Source: Bacteroidota bacterium
Lineage (GTDB): Bacteria > Bacteroidota > Bacteroidia > Flavobacteriales > Weeksellaceae
Length of the DNA stretch: 64,000 nt
Direction of reading: 5' to 3'
NCBI GenBank assembly: GCA_023422635.1
Contig: JAFAGO010000050.1
Span: 30,910-94,909 of the forward strand
A program made the position numbers and the translations under genes. The notes under the pieces are model-generated. The model saw only the letters and a program-made list of their open reading frames with translations, did not search any database and had not been told where the DNA came from. Positions 24,251 through 33,074 of the stretch are shown piece by piece (positions within the stretch are counted from its first letter, which is position 1; each line of letters opens with the position of its first letter).

Positions 24251-26923
24251 CTTTTTCTTGAAAGTTCGTTTGAAAAATCCTTCTTTCTCTTTGGTTTTTT
24301 CAGGAGTTTTCGTCGATTTCTGTTTTGCGGACGTAACTTCAGCAACTGCATTCTTAACGTCTTTAGCAGCCGATTTCGCATCTTTTACAGCACCGGTAAC
24401 ACTTTGCGTAGTTTCTTTTGCTGTTTGCACTGTATTTTTTACTTTTTGCTCGGTTTTTTCAACATTTGTACCGATGAGTGTTTTTTTCAAACCTTCTTCA
24501 ATTCCTTTCCAGAAGAGATTAAAAAATGATTTTGTCGGATCTCTTTCCACATCATCAACCACAACACTTTCTGGAAATTTGTCGGAATTGGAACGTACAA
24601 AAATATTGGCAACCGCAGAAAGAAGTTTGTTTTTCTCGCCCGTTTCTTTCAAAATGGAAACTTTTAAATCTTTGTGCATCATATTAAATGTTCCATCAAG
24701 TCCATTTTTATTTCCATGAAAATTAAATTTCAAATGATTAATACTTCCTGTTGTTCGAATTTTTAAATATGGCTCTACAAAAGCATTTAACCGAGTTGCG
24801 GGCAACGAACTAATGGTTCCGCCAATGGTAAAAGCGTCGTTCATGCTTTGAGTATCGATATTCCATTTTACGTGAAGTGGAGAAACTTTAAAGAATTGAG
24901 CATCAATCGTAATGGGAATTTTTGTCGGTTTCCCTTTCATCTTACCTGAATTTAGATTTTTTGCATTCAAATTAAAGTTGGCAAATTCCAATTTTCCTGG
25001 TCCATCGCTGGCTTTCGTATCTTCTTCGTATACTAAGTTTGAATTTTTGATGTTTGTGTTTACAATAAACATTGGGAATTTTATTTTCCTCAATAATTCG
25101 CTGTACATCGGTTTTATTTTAGGATCATCTTTCGGAATTTTACTTCTGAAAATATTAGCATCTAAATTCAAAATATTGAGCTCCGTTGCGTTTAAATATT
25201 TTTTGGAAGTAAAGAAATCCCAATTGCCTTTCATTTCTATTTTGTTGGCAGAAATCGTGTACAAATCACGCTCTGTCGGAATCATTTTAATGAATTGCGA
25301 CCTTGAATATTTGGGTTTTACTTTGAAATTATTGACTTGTACGGAGTTGGGATTGGCTTTTAAAAGTCCGGCAGAAAGCGTATAAAACGCAGTGTCGTAA
25401 TTGAAATTTCGTGTGGTTACTGAAAAATTTCCGATCGTAAATGGCATTTCTGTTTTGGCGGTTTCCGCATTCATTTCAATGTTTTGAAATCGTGCATTCA
25501 AATCACTAAAAAACAACGGTTGCTTCCCTTTCTCATACCGTACATTTGCATTGGTAATTTGCACATTTTTAATCGTTAAAGGAAATTCAATTCCGCTAAA
25601 ATCACTCTTTTTCTTTATTGGATTTTGTGCTGCTTTAACGGTTCCCGAAATTCCATCGACAAGAATATTTTCAACATTCAGTTTCAATTTCTTATTCTTA
25701 ACATTCCATTCTTTTATATTGAAAAACGCTCGCTTTGCTCGAATATCGAAAATGGTTTTGGTGGAGGATGAGGTTTTAGGTTTTACTTCAATTCCATGAA
25801 AATCTCCTGATTTTTCATTTAAAGCCAACGCGCCAACTTCAATGTTTTGCGTTGCTGTTTCAAAATTCACCTTCTGACCGTCGAGTTTTAATTTCGAAAA
25901 TGAAATGGGTAATGATCCTTTTTCTTTATTGTTCTGCAAATCGGATATTTTTGCATTCAGATTCTGAGCCCTAAACGAAGTGCTTCCGTCTGGTTTTAAA
26001 AGTTGAATGCTCGCAGAATCCAAAGCAAGATTTCGTATTGAAATTTCGCTAGATTTTTTTGCAGAATCGATGGCTTTACGCTGATAAATTTTAATTTCAG
26101 GTTTCACCAAATGCAACGATGACGCGGTAATTAACTCTGGTTTTAGAGCAATGCTATCCAAATTAATTTCTTGTATTTGAACATCAAATAAGCCGCCTTT
26201 TTTCGGATAAATTTGTGCGTATTTCGTAAACGACAAAAGAGGTTTTAAATTAAATTGTTGGATGTTGAGCTTACCATTTTTTGTGCTTATTTTTTTTGAT
26301 GTAATTGCGTAAGTGTTTTTCTGGCGGAAGAATAGGTTTTCGGCGTCAATACTATATTCATCGAAAGTTACAGGTAGAAGCGTTTCATCATCCTCCTCTT
26401 TCAGTTTTACATTTTTCGCCTTTAAATTGAAATGATTGGCAGAGAAAAGTTTGCTAAGGTTGTCTTTATAAAGATTGATCTTAGAGTTTCGAATGCTGAT
26501 ATTTCTTATTTTAAAAGGATTTTTATTCTCCTTTTTCTTGTCTTTTGGTTTGGGTAAAATTAGGTTGAGTTGAGCGTTTGCAATTTCGAGTTCAGAAGTG
26601 GAAATTCTTTTGTTAAAAATAAAATCAATAATTCCAAATTTCCCTATTTTCAATGTATCAACCGTTCCTTGAATATTGAATATTTCGCGATTGTCTGGGT
26701 TTTTCGTGTTTACAGAAATTCCGGTTGAAAATATATTTCCTGTACCCAAATCAACATCGAGTTGCTTGTAATTAATAATATAATCGGTGTTTTCTTTAAG
26801 GTATGAAGGAAGGTTTTTCTTCAACCAAAAATTCAAAATAAAATTAGAAGCTAAAATTAAAATGAAAAAAAATCCTAATAGTATGGCGCCTATTTTCAAC
26901 CATTTGTTTTTCATAATCAGCAT
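24236..26923 (-). CDS. AsmA/DUF748-like envelope protein with a repetitive lysine/alanine-rich tail
   Basis: About 895-residue protein anchored by one N-terminal membrane helix (about residues 8-35) and otherwise periplasmic. Its long beta-rich body of repeated short strands (LNLDANIFRSKIP, VNTNIKNSNLVYEED, LNHLKFNFHGN type segments) resembles AsmA and DUF748 proteins, bridge-like lipid-transfer or envelope-integrity factors. The last 90 residues differ: a highly charged, Ala/Lys/Thr-rich amphipathic helix of LEA-like repeats (KNTVQTAKETTQSV, VKDAKSAAKDVKNAV) ending in a Lys-rich segment. The start is the first of two close ATGs after a perfect -7 element; the second, at 26914, is equally possible. 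Function is inferred from the superfamily only. Confidence 0.8.
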   Translation of the reverse strand: MLIMKNKWLKIGAILLGFFFILILASNFILNFWLKKNLPSYLKENTDYIINYKQLDVDLGTGNIFSTGISVNTKNPDNREIFNIQGTVDTLKIGKFGIIDFIFNKRISTSELEIANAQLNLILPKPKDKKKENKNPFKIRNISIRNSKINLYKDNLSKLFSANHFNLKAKNVKLKEEDDETLLPVTFDEYSIDAENLFFRQKNTYAITSKKISTKNGKLNIQQFNLKPLLSFTKYAQIYPKKGGLFDVQIQEINLDSIALKPELITASSLHLVKPEIKIYQRKAIDSAKKSSEISIRNLALDSASIQLLKPDGSTSFRAQNLNAKISDLQNNKEKGSLPISFSKLKLDGQKVNFETATQNIEVGALALNEKSGDFHGIEVKPKTSSSTKTIFDIRAKRAFFNIKEWNVKNKKLKLNVENILVDGISGTVKAAQNPIKKKSDFSGIEFPLTIKNVQITNANVRYEKGKQPLFFSDLNARFQNIEMNAETAKTEMPFTIGNFSVTTRNFNYDTAFYTLSAGLLKANPNSVQVNNFKVKPKYSRSQFIKMIPTERDLYTISANKIEMKGNWDFFTSKKYLNATELNILNLDANIFRSKIPKDDPKIKPMYSELLRKIKFPMFIVNTNIKNSNLVYEEDTKASDGPGKLEFANFNLNAKNLNSGKMKGKPTKIPITIDAQFFKVSPLHVKWNIDTQSMNDAFTIGGTISSLPATRLNAFVEPYLKIRTTGSINHLKFNFHGNKNGLDGTFNMMHKDLKVSILKETGEKNKLLSAVANIFVRSNSDKFPESVVVDDVERDPTKSFFNLFWKGIEEGLKKTLIGTNVEKTEQKVKNTVQTAKETTQSVTGAVKDAKSAAKDVKNAVAEVTSAKQKSTKTPEKTKEKEGFFKRTFKKKEKAE

Positions 26924-26932
26924 TTTCGGGTT

Positions 26933-26940
26933 CAAATATA
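26933..26940 (-). promoter_or_regulatory. Bacteroidetes -7 element for the AsmA-like gene
   Basis: TATATTTG on the minus strand, a perfect TAnnTTTG, lies nine bases upstream of the ATG at 26923 and overlaps an in-frame TTG that is therefore unlikely to be the start. Confidence 0.6.
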
Positions 26941-26993
26941 AGGATTAAGCAAAACGGAATTTCTTTTAATTGAAATTTTGTAAATAAAATAAT

Positions 26994-27464
26994 TTAAGTT
27001 CTATTTTTTAGCTTAATTTTCGTTGAACAGAACGTGAAAATGAGAATTGGAACCAATAAGGCAATGAGCATCGATGGGAGAAATGCTTTTCCCAAACCCG
27101 TTTTTTCTTCATTAAATGAAATGGTGATGGTGGTATAATCGATGTAGATGAATGCAATGAGAAGAATGATTCTGAGTGATTTTAGCATTCTAACTTTTTT
27201 CAAAACGAGGTTCTTGTTTTGAGGATGAAATACAAGAAAATCTGGATTTTTAATCAATAAGCTAATGAGTAGAGTTTGAATGCTCGCAATGACGGGCAGT
27301 GTGAAAATTGAGTTTTTATTGCCAAAAGCATCAACTTCTCCACTTCCATTATAATGAATGGGGATTTGTTCAGGCAAGTTGAAGTAAGTAATGCTTACCG
27401 CAATCCAGTAAAAAAGGAGCAGTACATAAATCAGTAAATCGGATGTTTTGGTTGGAAGATTCAC
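26994..27464 (-). CDS. DUF1648 domain membrane protein
   Basis: 156-residue inner-membrane protein with about four hydrophobic helices (near 9-28, 55-72, 92-110 and 125-147). The DUF1648 motif LPEQIPIHYNGSGEVDAFGNK lies between helices 1 and 2; that domain also opens SdpI-type immunity proteins and GntR-linked membrane proteins. No function is known. The only usable start in frame is GTG at 27464, since the first internal ATG would remove the domain; no clear promoter is seen. Confidence 0.8.
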   Translation of the reverse strand: MNLPTKTSDLLIYVLLLFYWIAVSITYFNLPEQIPIHYNGSGEVDAFGNKNSIFTLPVIASIQTLLISLLIKNPDFLVFHPQNKNLVLKKVRMLKSLRIILLIAFIYIDYTTITISFNEEKTGLGKAFLPSMLIALLVPILIFTFCSTKIKLKNRT

Positions 27465-27512
27465 TTTTTTTATTTGCTTCTGGTGGTATCGTTTATTAAG
27501 AGAATATCAAAT

Positions 27513-28307
27513 TCAATTGATATCAAATTCAATTACATAGCCTTCGTGTCCACGAACATTGATGAAATTTCCGCCTTCAAAATATAAATATTGACCTTTA
27601 ATTCCTTTTAAAACACCTTCGAAATCTGGATTTTTATCAAGTGTAAATACATTAATTTTCTCTGGTGCTTGATAAGGATAATCTAATTTAAAAATCTCGC
27701 TTTCAGTATTGTAAAATTTTTCAAAATCTGAGGGGAAATATTGTTTTACCTGATTTCTAAAATCTTCCAAATCCAGCTCGTCTTCATAATCATCTTGAAG
27801 CATCTTCCTATAATTGGTTTTATCGGGCAAATGCTCTTTTAAGGCAACTTCAATCATTCCTGCTTCATATCGGTTGGATGTTTTTGCGATGGGAAGTGCG
27901 AATGTTGCGCCTTGATCAATCCATCGAGTAGGGATTTGGGCTTCACGCGTTACCCCAACTTTTACATCGCCGGTGTACGCTAAATAGACGATATGCGGAA
28001 CAAGTTGGATGCTTTTTTCAACATCAAGATTGCGTTCTTCAATTCCCAAATGCGCTTTAGAAAGTTCCGGACGAATAATTGTTTCGCTGGCGTATGGACT
28101 TTCGAAAAAGCATTTTTTGCAAAATCCCATTCTGTAAATTTTCTCGTCGCTTCCGCAGTTTACGCATTCGTATCCGATGTGTTTAATATGAATTTTTTTT
28201 CCGATCAGTTGGTTCATATTAAGAAGATCTGCCGATAGATTCAGATAATATTGAATAGGTTCGGCATTTTGAGAAATCATTTTTAGGATTTGACCTTTAA
28301 AGTGCAT
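27513..28307 (-). CDS. DUF2797 protein: zinc ribbon plus GIY-YIG-like domain
   Basis: 264-residue soluble protein of family DUF2797. A zinc-ribbon-like pair of CxxC motifs (ECVNCG and FCKKC, about 47-67) is followed by HIVYLAYTGDVKVGVTRE (about 103-120), which has the layout of a GIY-YIG nuclease core, with the RW and the Glu in RYEAGMIEVAL further on. A role in nucleic-acid processing is inferred from these two parts; no activity is established for the family as far as I know. I chose the ATG at 28307 (MHFKGQILKM) over an upstream start that would run into the divergent promoter. Divergent from the epimerase gene. Confidence 0.83.
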   Translation of the reverse strand: MHFKGQILKMISQNAEPIQYYLNLSADLLNMNQLIGKKIHIKHIGYECVNCGSDEKIYRMGFCKKCFFESPYASETIIRPELSKAHLGIEERNLDVEKSIQLVPHIVYLAYTGDVKVGVTREAQIPTRWIDQGATFALPIAKTSNRYEAGMIEVALKEHLPDKTNYRKMLQDDYEDELDLEDFRNQVKQYFPSDFEKFYNTESEIFKLDYPYQAPEKINVFTLDKNPDFEGVLKGIKGQYLYFEGGNFINVRGHEGYVIEFDIN

Positions 28308-28333
28308 TGTGTTGAATTTAAAAGTAAAAGTAA

Positions 28334-28341
28334 TAAATTTG
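28334..28341 (+). promoter_or_regulatory. Bacteroidetes -7 element for the epimerase gene
   Basis: TAAATTTG, a perfect TAnnTTTG, lies 18 bases upstream of the ATG at 28360 in the 52-base divergent region. On the other strand TACTTTTA (28321-28331 region) may serve the DUF2797 gene. Confidence 0.6.
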
Positions 28342-28359
28342 TAGAACAATTATTAGATT

Positions 28360-29385
28360 ATGAATTATCTGATTACGGGAGGAAGTGGTTTTATTGGTTC
28401 TCATTTAGTAGAACAGCTCTTGAAAAATGGACATTCTGTCATAAACGTAGACAATTTTGATGATTTCTACGATTATAAAATAAAAATCAACAATACTTTA
28501 GAAAGTACAGGTAAACTTTTTGATTTTAATTTTACAAATAAAAAAACCGATATTCAAAAACTGATTTTGGAAACGGCTTCAGCCAACTACCAACTCTACT
28601 ACCAAGATATTCGAGATCTTGATGGTTTGGATGAGATTTTTCAGAAACATTCAATCGATTTAATCATTCATTTAGCGGCATTAGCAGGAGTTCGTCCTTC
28701 AATAGAACGTCCTTTAGAGTATCAGGAAGTGAACGTAAAGGGAAGCATGAATCTTTGGGAATTGTGTAAAAAACATAATATTAAAAAGTTCGTATGTGCT
28801 TCTTCTTCAAGTGTGTATGGGAATAATGTTAAAGTTCCGTTTTCCGAAACCGATAATGTGGATCGACCAATTTCTCCATATGCCGCAACTAAAAAGTCCG
28901 TCGAAGTAATCGGGCATGTGTATCATCATCTTTATGGGATTGATATGATTCAGTTGCGCTTCTTCACGGTGTACGGGCCTAGGCAAAGACCAGATCTTGC
29001 GATTCATAAATTTACAAAACTCATTCTAGAAAATAAGGAAATTCCATTTTATGGCGATGGAAGTACCGCTCGAGATTATACTTTTGTCGAAGATATTATT
29101 GATGGCGTTTTAAAATCAATACGCTATCTAGAAAATCATGAGCATGTGTATGAGATTATCAATTTAGGTGAAAGTCAAGTCATCACACTTAATGAAATGC
29201 TCAGTACTATTGAAGATGTTTTAAAGAAATCAGCCATTAAAAAACAACTTCCGATGCAACCTGGCGATGTGCTTAAAACCAATGCCGATATTACCAAAGC
29301 ACAATCGCTAATCGGCTATAAGCCCAGTACGAACTTCCAAAATGGCATAAAAAAATTTGTGGAATGGTTTTTGAGAAAGCCTTGA
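28360..29385 (+). CDS. NAD-dependent sugar-nucleotide epimerase, UDP-glucuronate 4-epimerase type
   Basis: 341-residue extended short-chain dehydrogenase. The NAD motif GGSGFIGSH is at about 7-15, the catalytic Ser region is CASSSSVYGNN (about 147-157), and the YxxxK is in SPYAATKKS (about 171-179). Motifs FFTVYGPRQRPDLAIHKF and FYGDGSTARDYTFVEDI match UDP-glucuronate 4-epimerase/CapI-type enzymes, which make UDP-galacturonate for surface polysaccharide. Another 4-epimerase specificity is possible. It stands alone, not in a polysaccharide cluster. Confidence 0.9.
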   Translation: MNYLITGGSGFIGSHLVEQLLKNGHSVINVDNFDDFYDYKIKINNTLESTGKLFDFNFTNKKTDIQKLILETASANYQLYYQDIRDLDGLDEIFQKHSIDLIIHLAALAGVRPSIERPLEYQEVNVKGSMNLWELCKKHNIKKFVCASSSSVYGNNVKVPFSETDNVDRPISPYAATKKSVEVIGHVYHHLYGIDMIQLRFFTVYGPRQRPDLAIHKFTKLILENKEIPFYGDGSTARDYTFVEDIIDGVLKSIRYLENHEHVYEIINLGESQVITLNEMLSTIEDVLKKSAIKKQLPMQPGDVLKTNADITKAQSLIGYKPSTNFQNGIKKFVEWFLRKP

Positions 29386-29485
29386 AAATTTAGCCCATTA
29401 GTTGAAAATTCAATTTAAGTTTTTAAGTTCTAAAAGCAACATTGCAAAAAAGAACTAAAAAGAATTGAAAATCAATGGAAAAAAC

Positions 29486-29515
29486 TTTGAATTAACATCT
29501 AAATTTTTACTTTTG
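29486..29515 (+). promoter_or_regulatory. Complete Bacteroidetes promoter for the DUF2795 gene
   Basis: TTTG at 29486-29489 (-33) and TACTTTTG at 29508-29515 (-7) are separated by 18 bases, a textbook match for the Bacteroidetes sigma factor. The ATG follows 17 bases later. Confidence 0.8.
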
Positions 29516-29532
29516 CAAAAAATTAGAAACGT

Positions 29533-29754
29533 ATGTACTGGACACTAGAATTAGCATCATATTTAAGCGACGCACCTTGGCCAATGACTAAGGCAGAATT
29601 AATCGATTACGCCATCAGAACTGGTGCACCAATGGAAGTAGTAGAAAACCTTCAAGCCATTGAAGATGAAGGCGAAATCTACGAATCAATTGAAGAAGTT
29701 TGGAGCGATTATCCAACAGATGAGGATTTCCTCTGGAACGAGGACGAATATTAA
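29533..29754 (+). CDS. DUF2795 small acidic protein
   Basis: 73-residue acidic protein of family DUF2795. It begins MYWTLELASYLSDAPWPMTKAEL and has IDYAIRTGAPMEVVENLQ followed by a strongly acidic tail (DYPTDEDFLWNEDEY). The domain is a short helical bundle of unknown function. Its strong promoter and the hairpin that follows suggest it is well expressed and largely monocistronic, with secA starting 123 bases downstream. Confidence 0.9.
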   Translation: MYWTLELASYLSDAPWPMTKAELIDYAIRTGAPMEVVENLQAIEDEGEIYESIEEVWSDYPTDEDFLWNEDEY

Positions 29755-29766
29755 TTAAAATATAGT

Positions 29767-29798
29767 AACATGCTTTAGTGGTTGCACTTAAGCATGTT
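29767..29798 (+). terminator. Long hairpin between the DUF2795 gene and secA
   Basis: AACATGCTTTAGTG (29767-29780) pairs with CACTTAAGCATGTT (29785-29798): 14 bp with one mismatch and a 4-base loop. It is followed by GCATTTCT, a poor T-run, so it may be a terminator, an attenuator or an mRNA stabiliser. A second palindrome, TACACACAATGTGTA, lies at 29816-29830 in the secA leader. Confidence 0.5.
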
Positions 29799-29877
29799 GC
29801 ATTTCTATAAACCGATACACACAATGTGTAGATTACCAGCCCTAAGCACTGATGTTTCGGGTTAAAAGCAAGATTTT

Positions 29878-32800
29878 ATGAGTTTTTTAGACAAAGTTCT
29901 TAAAGGGTTTTTAGGCGATAAAAACGCAAAAGACCTAAAGGAAGTAAAAAAAGTTGTTACCAAAATTAAAGCTGCCGAACCGGCAATACAACAATTATCC
30001 GACGATGGTTTAAGAGATAAAACCAAAGAGTTCAAGGATAAAATTAAAGCATCCTCCGCTGATATTACCATTAAAATTGATCAAATTAACGAACAGATCA
30101 GTGCCACCAGTAATATCGACGAAAAGGAAGCTCTTTTTACTAAAATAGAAGAACTTAAAAAAGAGTCGTACGAACTTGAAGAAAAAGTGCTTAACCAAAT
30201 TCTTCCAGAAGCGTTTGCTCTTGTTAAAGAAACTGCTAAAAGACTTGCAGAAAATGGAGGTTTACGAGTTACCGCAACCGATATGGATAAAGAACTCGCT
30301 TCCACCAAAGACTTTGTGGTAATTGAAGGCGACCAAGCTTTCTGGAAAAATACTTGGGATGCTGCCGGAACTCCAGTTAAATGGGATATGGTACATTACG
30401 ATGTGCAGTTTATCGGTGGGGTAGTTTTGCACTCTGGTAAAATCGCCGAAATGGCGACTGGGGAAGGTAAAACACTTGTAGGGACTTTGCCTATTTACCT
30501 CAATGCGCTTCCTGGTCGTGGCGTACATGTGGTTACCGTAAATGATTATTTGGCGAAAAGGGACTCCGCTTGGATGGGGCCTTTATACCAATTCCACGGA
30601 TTATCGATCGATTGTATCGATAATCACCAACCCAATTCTGACGGAAGAAGAAAAGCTTACAATTCCGATATTACCTACGGAACCAATAATGAATTTGGTT
30701 TCGACTATCTAAGAGATAACATGGTAACTTCACCAACCGAATTGGTGCAAAGAGAGCAAAATTTTGCGATTGTTGATGAGGTGGACTCGGTTTTAATTGA
30801 TGATGCTAGAACACCTTTAATTATCTCTGGGCCAGTTCCGCAAGGGGATCGCCAAGAATATGATGTGTTGAGACCATCCGTTGATCGTATTGTTGAAGTT
30901 CAGAAAAAAACAGTTTCTGGTATTTTCAACGAAGCGAAAAAGCTGATCACTTCAGGAAACACAAAAGAAGGTGGATTTAAATTGTTACAAGCATACAGAG
31001 GTTTGCCTAAGAACAGACAACTGATTAAATTCCTTTCTGAAAGTGGAAACAAAGCATTGCTTCAGAAAACAGAAGCACAATACATGCAAGATAATAACCG
31101 CGATATGCCAATCGTGGATAAAGATCTTTACTTTGTGATCGACGAAAAAAACAATCAAGTTGATCTTACGGATAAAGGAGTGGAATACATGTCTCAAGGG
31201 AATTCCGATCCTAACTTTTTCGTACTTCAAGATATTGGCACGGAAATCGCAGAACTTGAAGCGAAAAATCTTTCTAAAGAAGAAGAATTCGAACAAAAAG
31301 AAAAACTTTTTGGTGATTTTGCAGAGAAATCAGAACGTGTTCATACCCTAAGCCAGCTTCTTAAAGCTTATACCCTTTTTGAGAAAGATGATGAATACGT
31401 TGTCATTGACGGAGAAGTGAAAATCGTTGATGAGCAAACCGGTCGTATTATGGAGGGAAGACGTTATTCCGACGGACTTCACCAAGCGATTGAAGCCAAA
31501 GAAAATGTAAAAATTGAAGCAGCCACCCAAACTTTTGCTACCATTACCCTTCAAAATTATTTCCGTATGTATAATAAAATTGCGGGGATGACGGGTACTG
31601 CTGAAACAGAAGCAGGGGAATTCTGGCAAATTTATAAACTCGATGTAGTGGTAATCCCAACCAACCGAGTTATACAAAGAGATGATAGACAGGATTTGGT
31701 TTACAAAACCAATCGTGAAAAATACAATGCTGTTATTGAGGAAGTAGAAAAATTAACCGCTGCAGGAAGACCAGTTTTGGTAGGGACAACCTCCGTTGAG
31801 ATTTCTCAATTGCTTTCAAGAGCACTTCAACTTCGAAAAATACCACACCAAGTTCTGAATGCAAAACTTCATAAAAAAGAAGCTGAAATTGTTGCAGAAG
31901 CTGGTCGACCAGGCGTAGTTACCATTGCCACAAATATGGCAGGTCGTGGTACCGATATTAAGCTGAGTAAAGAAGTTAAAGATGCAGGTGGACTTGCCAT
32001 TATTGGTACAGAAAGACACGATTCGCGTAGGGTAGACCGTCAGTTAAGAGGTCGTGCCGGACGTCAAGGAGATCCAGGTAGCTCACAGTTCTACGTGTCC
32101 CTTGAGGATAATTTAATGCGACTTTTCGGTTCAGAAAGAATCGCAAAAATGATGGATAGAATGGGGCATAAAGATGGTGAAGTTATTCAACATTCAATGA
32201 TTAGCCGTTCTATTGAAAGAGCACAGAAAAAAGTAGAAGAAAATAACTTCGGTATTCGTAAAAGATTATTGGAGTATGATGATGTGATGAACAAACAGCG
32301 TGACGTTATCTACAAAAGAAGAAAAAATGCACTTTTTGGAGATCACTTGAAATATGATATTTCGAACATGATTTTCGATGTGTCGCATGCCATCACCAAT
32401 AAAGCGAAAGTGGAAGGAGATTATAAAGATTTCCAATACGAAATCATCAAAAATTTCACCATGGAAGCGCCGGTTTCTGAAAGTGATTTTACTTCGAAAT
32501 CAGTAGCAGATATTACCAATATTCTGTACAAAGCAGCACAGGAAGATTATCAAATGAAACTTAACCTCATGAAAGAAAAAGCATTCCCAATTATCGAGAA
32601 TGTGTACAAAAATCAGGGGCAAATGTTTAAAATGATTCAAGTGCCTTTTACAGATGGTACTAAAACAATGACGATTGTAAGTAATCTTGAGAAAGCCTAC
32701 GAAACGCAATGCGAAAGCTTAATTAACGATTACGAGAAAAACATTACTTTGGCTATTATCGACGATAACTGGAAACAACATTTACGTGAGATGGACGATT

Positions 32801-32949
32801 TAAGACGTTCTTCCCAAGGTGCAGTTTACGAACAAAAAGATCCGTTGGTAATTTATAAACAAGAGTCGTTCTATTTATTCAGCGAAATGGTGGATAAAAT
32901 GAATAAAGAAATCATTTCGTTTCTTTATAGAGGAGAAATTCCTGCGTAA
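29878..32949 (+). CDS. secA: Preprotein translocase ATPase SecA, Bacteroidetes type
   Basis: Motor ATPase that drives proteins through SecYEG. Walker A is ATGEGKT (about 193-199), Walker B region VDEVDSVLIDDAR, the second nucleotide fold has AGRPGVVTIATNMAGRGTDI, and ATP-contact RQLRGRAGRQGDPG follows. Compared with E. coli SecA it has two extra stretches before Walker A: a Lys/Glu-rich coiled coil (about 55-105) and a segment at about 127-170. It ends directly after the helical wing/scaffold (MNKEIISFLYRGEIPA), so the C-terminal linker and SEC-C zinc domain are absent. Length is 1023 residues. Strongly expressed type codon use; a terminator follows. Confidence 0.98.
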   Translation: MSFLDKVLKGFLGDKNAKDLKEVKKVVTKIKAAEPAIQQLSDDGLRDKTKEFKDKIKASSADITIKIDQINEQISATSNIDEKEALFTKIEELKKESYELEEKVLNQILPEAFALVKETAKRLAENGGLRVTATDMDKELASTKDFVVIEGDQAFWKNTWDAAGTPVKWDMVHYDVQFIGGVVLHSGKIAEMATGEGKTLVGTLPIYLNALPGRGVHVVTVNDYLAKRDSAWMGPLYQFHGLSIDCIDNHQPNSDGRRKAYNSDITYGTNNEFGFDYLRDNMVTSPTELVQREQNFAIVDEVDSVLIDDARTPLIISGPVPQGDRQEYDVLRPSVDRIVEVQKKTVSGIFNEAKKLITSGNTKEGGFKLLQAYRGLPKNRQLIKFLSESGNKALLQKTEAQYMQDNNRDMPIVDKDLYFVIDEKNNQVDLTDKGVEYMSQGNSDPNFFVLQDIGTEIAELEAKNLSKEEEFEQKEKLFGDFAEKSERVHTLSQLLKAYTLFEKDDEYVVIDGEVKIVDEQTGRIMEGRRYSDGLHQAIEAKENVKIEAATQTFATITLQNYFRMYNKIAGMTGTAETEAGEFWQIYKLDVVVIPTNRVIQRDDRQDLVYKTNREKYNAVIEEVEKLTAAGRPVLVGTTSVEISQLLSRALQLRKIPHQVLNAKLHKKEAEIVAEAGRPGVVTIATNMAGRGTDIKLSKEVKDAGGLAIIGTERHDSRRVDRQLRGRAGRQGDPGSSQFYVSLEDNLMRLFGSERIAKMMDRMGHKDGEVIQHSMISRSIERAQKKVEENNFGIRKRLLEYDDVMNKQRDVIYKRRKNALFGDHLKYDISNMIFDVSHAITNKAKVEGDYKDFQYEIIKNFTMEAPVSESDFTSKSVADITNILYKAAQEDYQMKLNLMKEKAFPIIENVYKNQGQMFKMIQVPFTDGTKTMTIVSNLEKAYETQCESLINDYEKNITLAIIDDNWKQHLREMDDLRRSSQGAVYEQKDPLVIYKQESFYLFSEMVDKMNKEIISFLYRGEIPA

Positions 32950-32974
32950 TTCAAAATACAGATAAAATACTAAA

Positions 32975-33003
32975 AACCACTTCTTTGCAGAGGTGGTTTT
33001 TTT
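32975..33003 (+). terminator. Intrinsic terminator of secA
   Basis: A 9-bp stem (AACCACTTC at 32975-32983, GAGGTGGTT at 32990-32998, one G-U pair) is followed by TTTTT. Confidence 0.85.
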
Positions 33004-33048
33004 ATGATAAAAACTCAAAAAAATATAATTTAGACCAGATAAAAATAA

Positions 33049-33056
33049 TAATTTTG
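33049..33056 (+). promoter_or_regulatory. Bacteroidetes -7 element for the siderophore receptor
   Basis: TAATTTTG, a perfect TAnnTTTG, lies 18 bases upstream of the ATG at 33075. I see no convincing Fur box next to it. Confidence 0.6.
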
Positions 33057-33074
33057 CGCAAAAATATTTCTTAA

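Noticed and set aside
24231..24719. A 162-codon plus-strand frame opposite the AsmA-like gene
   Set aside because: It is antisense to a well-supported coding region and has no family marks.
33004..33074. A Fur box upstream of the siderophore receptor
   Set aside because: Only generic AT-rich text is visible; no convincing inverted repeat of the Fur type.
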